This document shows positions 61,674 to 64,000 of a DNA stretch of 64,000 nucleotides, one piece after another. This DNA comes from Rhodobacteraceae bacterium EL129. GTDB lineage: Bacteria > Pseudomonadota > Alphaproteobacteria > Rhodobacterales > Rhodobacteraceae. The stretch spans positions 2,682,996-2,746,995 of the forward strand of contig ONZJ01000002.1 of assembly GCA_900313005.1 (NCBI GenBank), in the 5' to 3' direction. Within the stretch, counting starts at the first letter, position 1. Every line of letters begins with the position of its first letter. Under the pieces are notes generated by a model. That model made no database searches, was not told the DNA's origin, and saw nothing but the letters and a program-made list of their open reading frames with translations. The translations under genes and the position numbers were made by a program.

Positions 61674-61877
61674 TTAGCCCCCCGAGCGTATCCAAAGAAA
61701 AAACAGGATCAGCACAACCGCTATGAATTGCGCGGCGATCCGGTATTGCATGTATTTGTTCGACTTCTTCGCCGACTCCAAATCACCCTTGCCAAAGTGG
61801 CTTATGCCGATGGCCAGAATGATCACCACCACCAGACACGCGGCGGCGGCCACAAGGAAAATTGGATCACTGAACAT
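61674..61877 (-). CDS. Small twin-transmembrane HIG1-domain protein
   Basis: A 67-residue membrane protein with two helices (FLVAAAACLVVVIILAIGIS and YRIAAQFIAVVLILFFLWI) and the loop GKGDLESAKKSNKYMQYR typical of HIG1-domain proteins, linked to respiratory complexes. The ATG at 61877 follows AAGGGG; an in-frame extension to 61976 lies inside the SDR gene end and is rejected. Confidence 0.85.
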   Translation of the reverse strand: MFSDPIFLVAAAACLVVVIILAIGISHFGKGDLESAKKSNKYMQYRIAAQFIAVVLILFFLWIRSGG

Positions 61878-61954
61878 AAGACTGCCCCTTTGCACGTCAC
61901 TGATGTCAGCTGATGTAGTCGAGGGCGCGGCAAAAGCGAACCCGAAAAGCGCGG

Positions 61955-62785
61955 TCAGGTTTTTGACAACACCCAATCCAAGGCTCGGGTCGGCAGGATA
62001 CGGCGCAAAATACCCATCACGTAGGTGGGCGTGGTCACGTAATAGCGCGCGCGGGGGCGGCGGGCCTCCAGCGCGTGTACCAGCTTTTTGGTGACGGCCG
62101 AGGCGGGCAGCTCAAACGGATCGGGCCCACGGCTTTCATACAGACGTTTTTGCAGACCGGTCCGGTAATCCTCAGCCCGGGGCGAGGCCTCCCAATTAAT
62201 CCAGCGTTCAAAATGTGGAATCGCGTTTTCGCGGATCTTTGACGTGACCGGGCCGGGTTCAATCAGGATGATCTCGATCCCGGTGCCACGCATCTCGACA
62301 CGCATCGTATCACTCAGACCCTCAAGCGCAAACTTGGTGCTGTTGTAAGCCCCGCGCCAGGGCAGGATGACCATTCCCAGCACGGATGAGTTCTGTACGA
62401 TCCGTCCGTGACCTTGCGCACGCATCACCGGGATCAGCTGCCGAGTCAGCTCATGCCAGCCAAAGAAGTTGGCCTGAAAGATGTCGCGCAGCGCATCGGT
62501 GGGCAGATCTTCAACCAGACCGGGGCAGCCAAAGGCGCCGTTGTTGAACACAGCATCCAAGGTGCCGCCTGTGGCGTCCAGCACCTCGGCTAGGCCGGAT
62601 GTAATCGTGGCCTCATCCTGATAGTCGATCAAAGGGCTTTCAAACCCTTCTTCGACCATACGTTGGCAGTCCTCAGGCTTGCGGCAGGACGCGAACACGC
62701 GCCAGCCGCGCGCGCGCATACCTAAAGCGGCATCATACCCGATGCCGCTGGAGCTGCCTGTGATCAGAAGGGATTTATGTGTCAT
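61955..62785 (-). CDS. Short-chain dehydrogenase/reductase
   Basis: A 276-residue NAD(P)-dependent SDR. It has the cofactor motif LLITGSSSGIGYDAAL, FNNGAFG (NNAG-like), the Ser in QNSSVLG and the catalytic YNSTKFALEG (YxxxK). The ATG at 62785 places the cofactor motif at the normal distance; a TTG at 62821 adds 12 residues. The substrate is unknown. It leads a minus-strand group with the HIG1 and adenosyltransferase genes. Confidence 0.92.
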   Translation of the reverse strand: MTHKSLLITGSSSGIGYDAALGMRARGWRVFASCRKPEDCQRMVEEGFESPLIDYQDEATITSGLAEVLDATGGTLDAVFNNGAFGCPGLVEDLPTDALRDIFQANFFGWHELTRQLIPVMRAQGHGRIVQNSSVLGMVILPWRGAYNSTKFALEGLSDTMRVEMRGTGIEIILIEPGPVTSKIRENAIPHFERWINWEASPRAEDYRTGLQKRLYESRGPDPFELPASAVTKKLVHALEARRPRARYYVTTPTYVMGILRRILPTRALDWVLSKT

Positions 62786-62821
62786 AACCGAAGCTATGCC
62801 GTGCCCGAGGCGTGGATGCAA

Positions 62822-63538
62822 TCAGTTCGACGCCGTCAGCAGCCAATCTGCCATCCAGCCCGTTTCACCGGTTGCTAGAACCTCCAGCTTGACCCAGCCA
62901 TTGCCCGGTTCTTCGAGCACGGCAATCTGCGTGCCTTTGCTGAGGCGGCCGACTTTTTCATAGTCGGTGCCGGGGCCAGACCGCATGTTAACGGTGTTGC
63001 CGGAAACACGGCGAATGTCGCCTTCTGGTGCAGTGCCCAAGCTGCCTTCGGTGGTGGGGGTGTAGTCGTTGTTCTGGCGCATCACATAGGTCTCAAGGCT
63101 GAACACCTCTTCGCCGATGAACCCGGTTTTCACGCTGTCAGGCACCTCTGCCGCTTCAACTGTGGGCTCTTCAGTGTTCGCTGTGGCGATGGCCGTGGCT
63201 ATAGCGTCGGCCACATTTTCAGACCGCGCAGGTTCGGGACGGGCGTCCGTTTCGATACCGGCGGTGGCCTCAGCTGCAGCCAGCGTGATCTGGAAGCGAT
63301 TGCCATCCGACAAATCAAGATCGCTCAGCGATGATATGGTTCGCGTGACAATCGCGTCACCCTCTTCGGGCTGGCCGTCGTCGTCCAAGCGCACCACGTC
63401 CACCTGAGGGGCCTGGGCATTTTCAGTCTCTGCATGCGCTTGGATCGAGTTGGATGTCGGCTGATAGTCGCTGCCGCCGCTCAGCTGGTAAAAAGCCAAG
63501 CCCAAAAATGCAAAAGTCACTGCCATAAAGCGCCACAT
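62822..63538 (-). CDS. Membrane-anchored bacterial SH3-domain protein
   Basis: A 238-residue protein. One N-terminal helix ([19 protein letters not shown]) anchors it, or acts as a signal, followed by about 140 residues of acidic low-complexity linker rich in Ala, Glu and Asp. The C-terminal SH3b domain ([20 protein letters not shown] to GWMADWLL) is of the type that binds cell-wall peptides. It is divergent from parC. Confidence 0.9.
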   Translation of the reverse strand: MWRFMAVTFAFLGLAFYQLSGGSDYQPTSNSIQAHAETENAQAPQVDVVRLDDDGQPEEGDAIVTRTISSLSDLDLSDGNRFQITLAAAEATAGIETDARPEPARSENVADAIATAIATANTEEPTVEAAEVPDSVKTGFIGEEVFSLETYVMRQNNDYTPTTEGSLGTAPEGDIRRVSGNTVNMRSGPGTDYEKVGRLSKGTQIAVLEEPGNGWVKLEVLATGETGWMADWLLTASN

Positions 63539-63713
63539 CGCGCATCCCCCTAAACAGGTTACCTCACCTAGTCCGTTAATGTTCTACACGATTCGCGTTG
63601 ATCCTTCATGGGAAAACCTTAAATTTCTTCCCATTCGCGGCTTTCAGGCTTTGTTCGCCTTCCCATGCAATTTGGCATTGTCGGGGAATCCCGGCCCTTG
63701 TATCACATCATCT

Positions 63714-64000
63714 ATGAGTGATTTGGTTGACGACCCCAACATCGGCCCCGAAGAGGTTGCAGAGCCCCTGCGCCGGGCCATTGGCGATCGCTATCTGACC
63801 TATGCGCTGTCCACGATTATGCACCGCGCCCTGCCCGATGCGCGCGATGGGTTGAAGCCGGTTCACCGTCGTATTCTCTATGCCATGCGCGAGCTGAAGC
63901 TCAGCTCCTCGGGCGGCTTCCGGAAGTCCGCCAAAATCTCGGGCGACGTGATGGGCAACTATCACCCACACGGGGATGCCGCGATTTATGATGCCATGGC
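63714..64000 (+). CDS. parC: DNA topoisomerase IV subunit A, N-terminal part (cut by window edge)
   Basis: The first 95 residues of a type IIA topoisomerase A subunit, which decatenates daughter chromosomes. [20 protein letters not shown] and [20 protein letters not shown] are typical of the ParC/GyrA start, and [20 protein letters not shown] leads to the active-site region. ParC is preferred over GyrA from the short leader and the [17 protein letters not shown] segment. The rest, with the catalytic Tyr, lies outside. Confidence 0.9.
   Translation, partial: MSDLVDDPNIGPEEVAEPLRRAIGDRYLTYALSTIMHRALPDARDGLKPVHRRILYAMRELKLSSSGGFRKSAKISGDVMGNYHPHGDAAIYDAM

Noticed and set aside
1-64000. CRISPR arrays, rRNA and tRNA genes, replication origin
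   Set aside because: No regularly spaced repeats, no rRNA-like sequence, no complete tRNA and no origin-type iterons were seen on either strand.

Overview
The window looks like a chromosomal segment of a Rhodobacterales (Roseobacter-group) alphaproteobacterium. The backbone genes are typical of that group: priA, transaldolase-like fsa, DUF484, xerC, phosphatidylcholine synthase, a PduO-type cobalamin adenosyltransferase, a small HIG1-like protein and parC. GTG starts and 4-bp ATGA/GTGA overlaps are common. No tRNA, rRNA or CRISPR array was found.

Layout. 1-3.3 kb: a type I restriction-modification operon (hsdM-hsdS-hsdR, minus strand, hsdR cut by the window edge). 3.6-9.9 kb: a catabolic island with an XRE-cupin regulator, a family-3 amino-acid-type ABC transporter, a Rieske oxygenase, a NicX/aminopeptidase-T-like enzyme and two AhpD-fold proteins. 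It reads as uptake and oxidative ring opening of a small nitrogenous aromatic. 10-16 kb: a decayed zone with a two-domain VOC protein, a beta-hydroxyacid dehydrogenase cut by an IS3-family element that has no target duplication, a secreted esterase and an aidB remnant. 16.2-20 kb: a phosphorelay module (LuxR regulator, periplasmic molybdopterin-fold protein, hybrid kinase with HPt). 20.2-27.5 kb: a candidate surface-polysaccharide locus with a SqdB-like epimerase, a BcsB-like protein, a BcsA-like synthase, an RTX calcium-binding protein and a beta-barrel-like protein. 27.5-29.9 kb: two unrecognised overlapping genes and two decayed tyrosine-integrase 3' ends.

29.9-44.7 kb is the most unusual part. 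A minus-strand series runs CysK-glutaredoxin fusion, PLP decarboxylase, alpha/beta hydrolase, truncated globin, PAS-coiled-coil-class III cyclase and PAS histidine kinase. It is followed by OsmC, DUF1127 and two flavoprotein monooxygenases. On the other side are a divergent PAS hybrid kinase with an OmpR-type regulator and an EamA exporter. The palindrome TGTTTCA-N4-TGAAACA and phased half-sites lie before several of these units. I infer one gas- or redox-sensed regulon controlling an undescribed thiol/amine pathway. The globin plus PAS-cyclase pair resembles a soluble guanylate cyclase split over two polypeptides.

44.8-47 kb is a second decayed patch (IS3 remnant, ankyrin protein, frameshifted cupin gene). 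47.2-64 kb is ordinary housekeeping sequence: priA, fsa, DUF484, xerC, pcs, a methyltransferase, ogt, an OmpA-like protein, an AhpD-like protein, a GNAT protein, cinA, sfsA, an acyl-CoA dehydrogenase with a striking upstream palindrome, map, a bile-acid-symporter-family protein, the cobalamin adenosyltransferase, an SDR, an SH3 protein and the start of parC.
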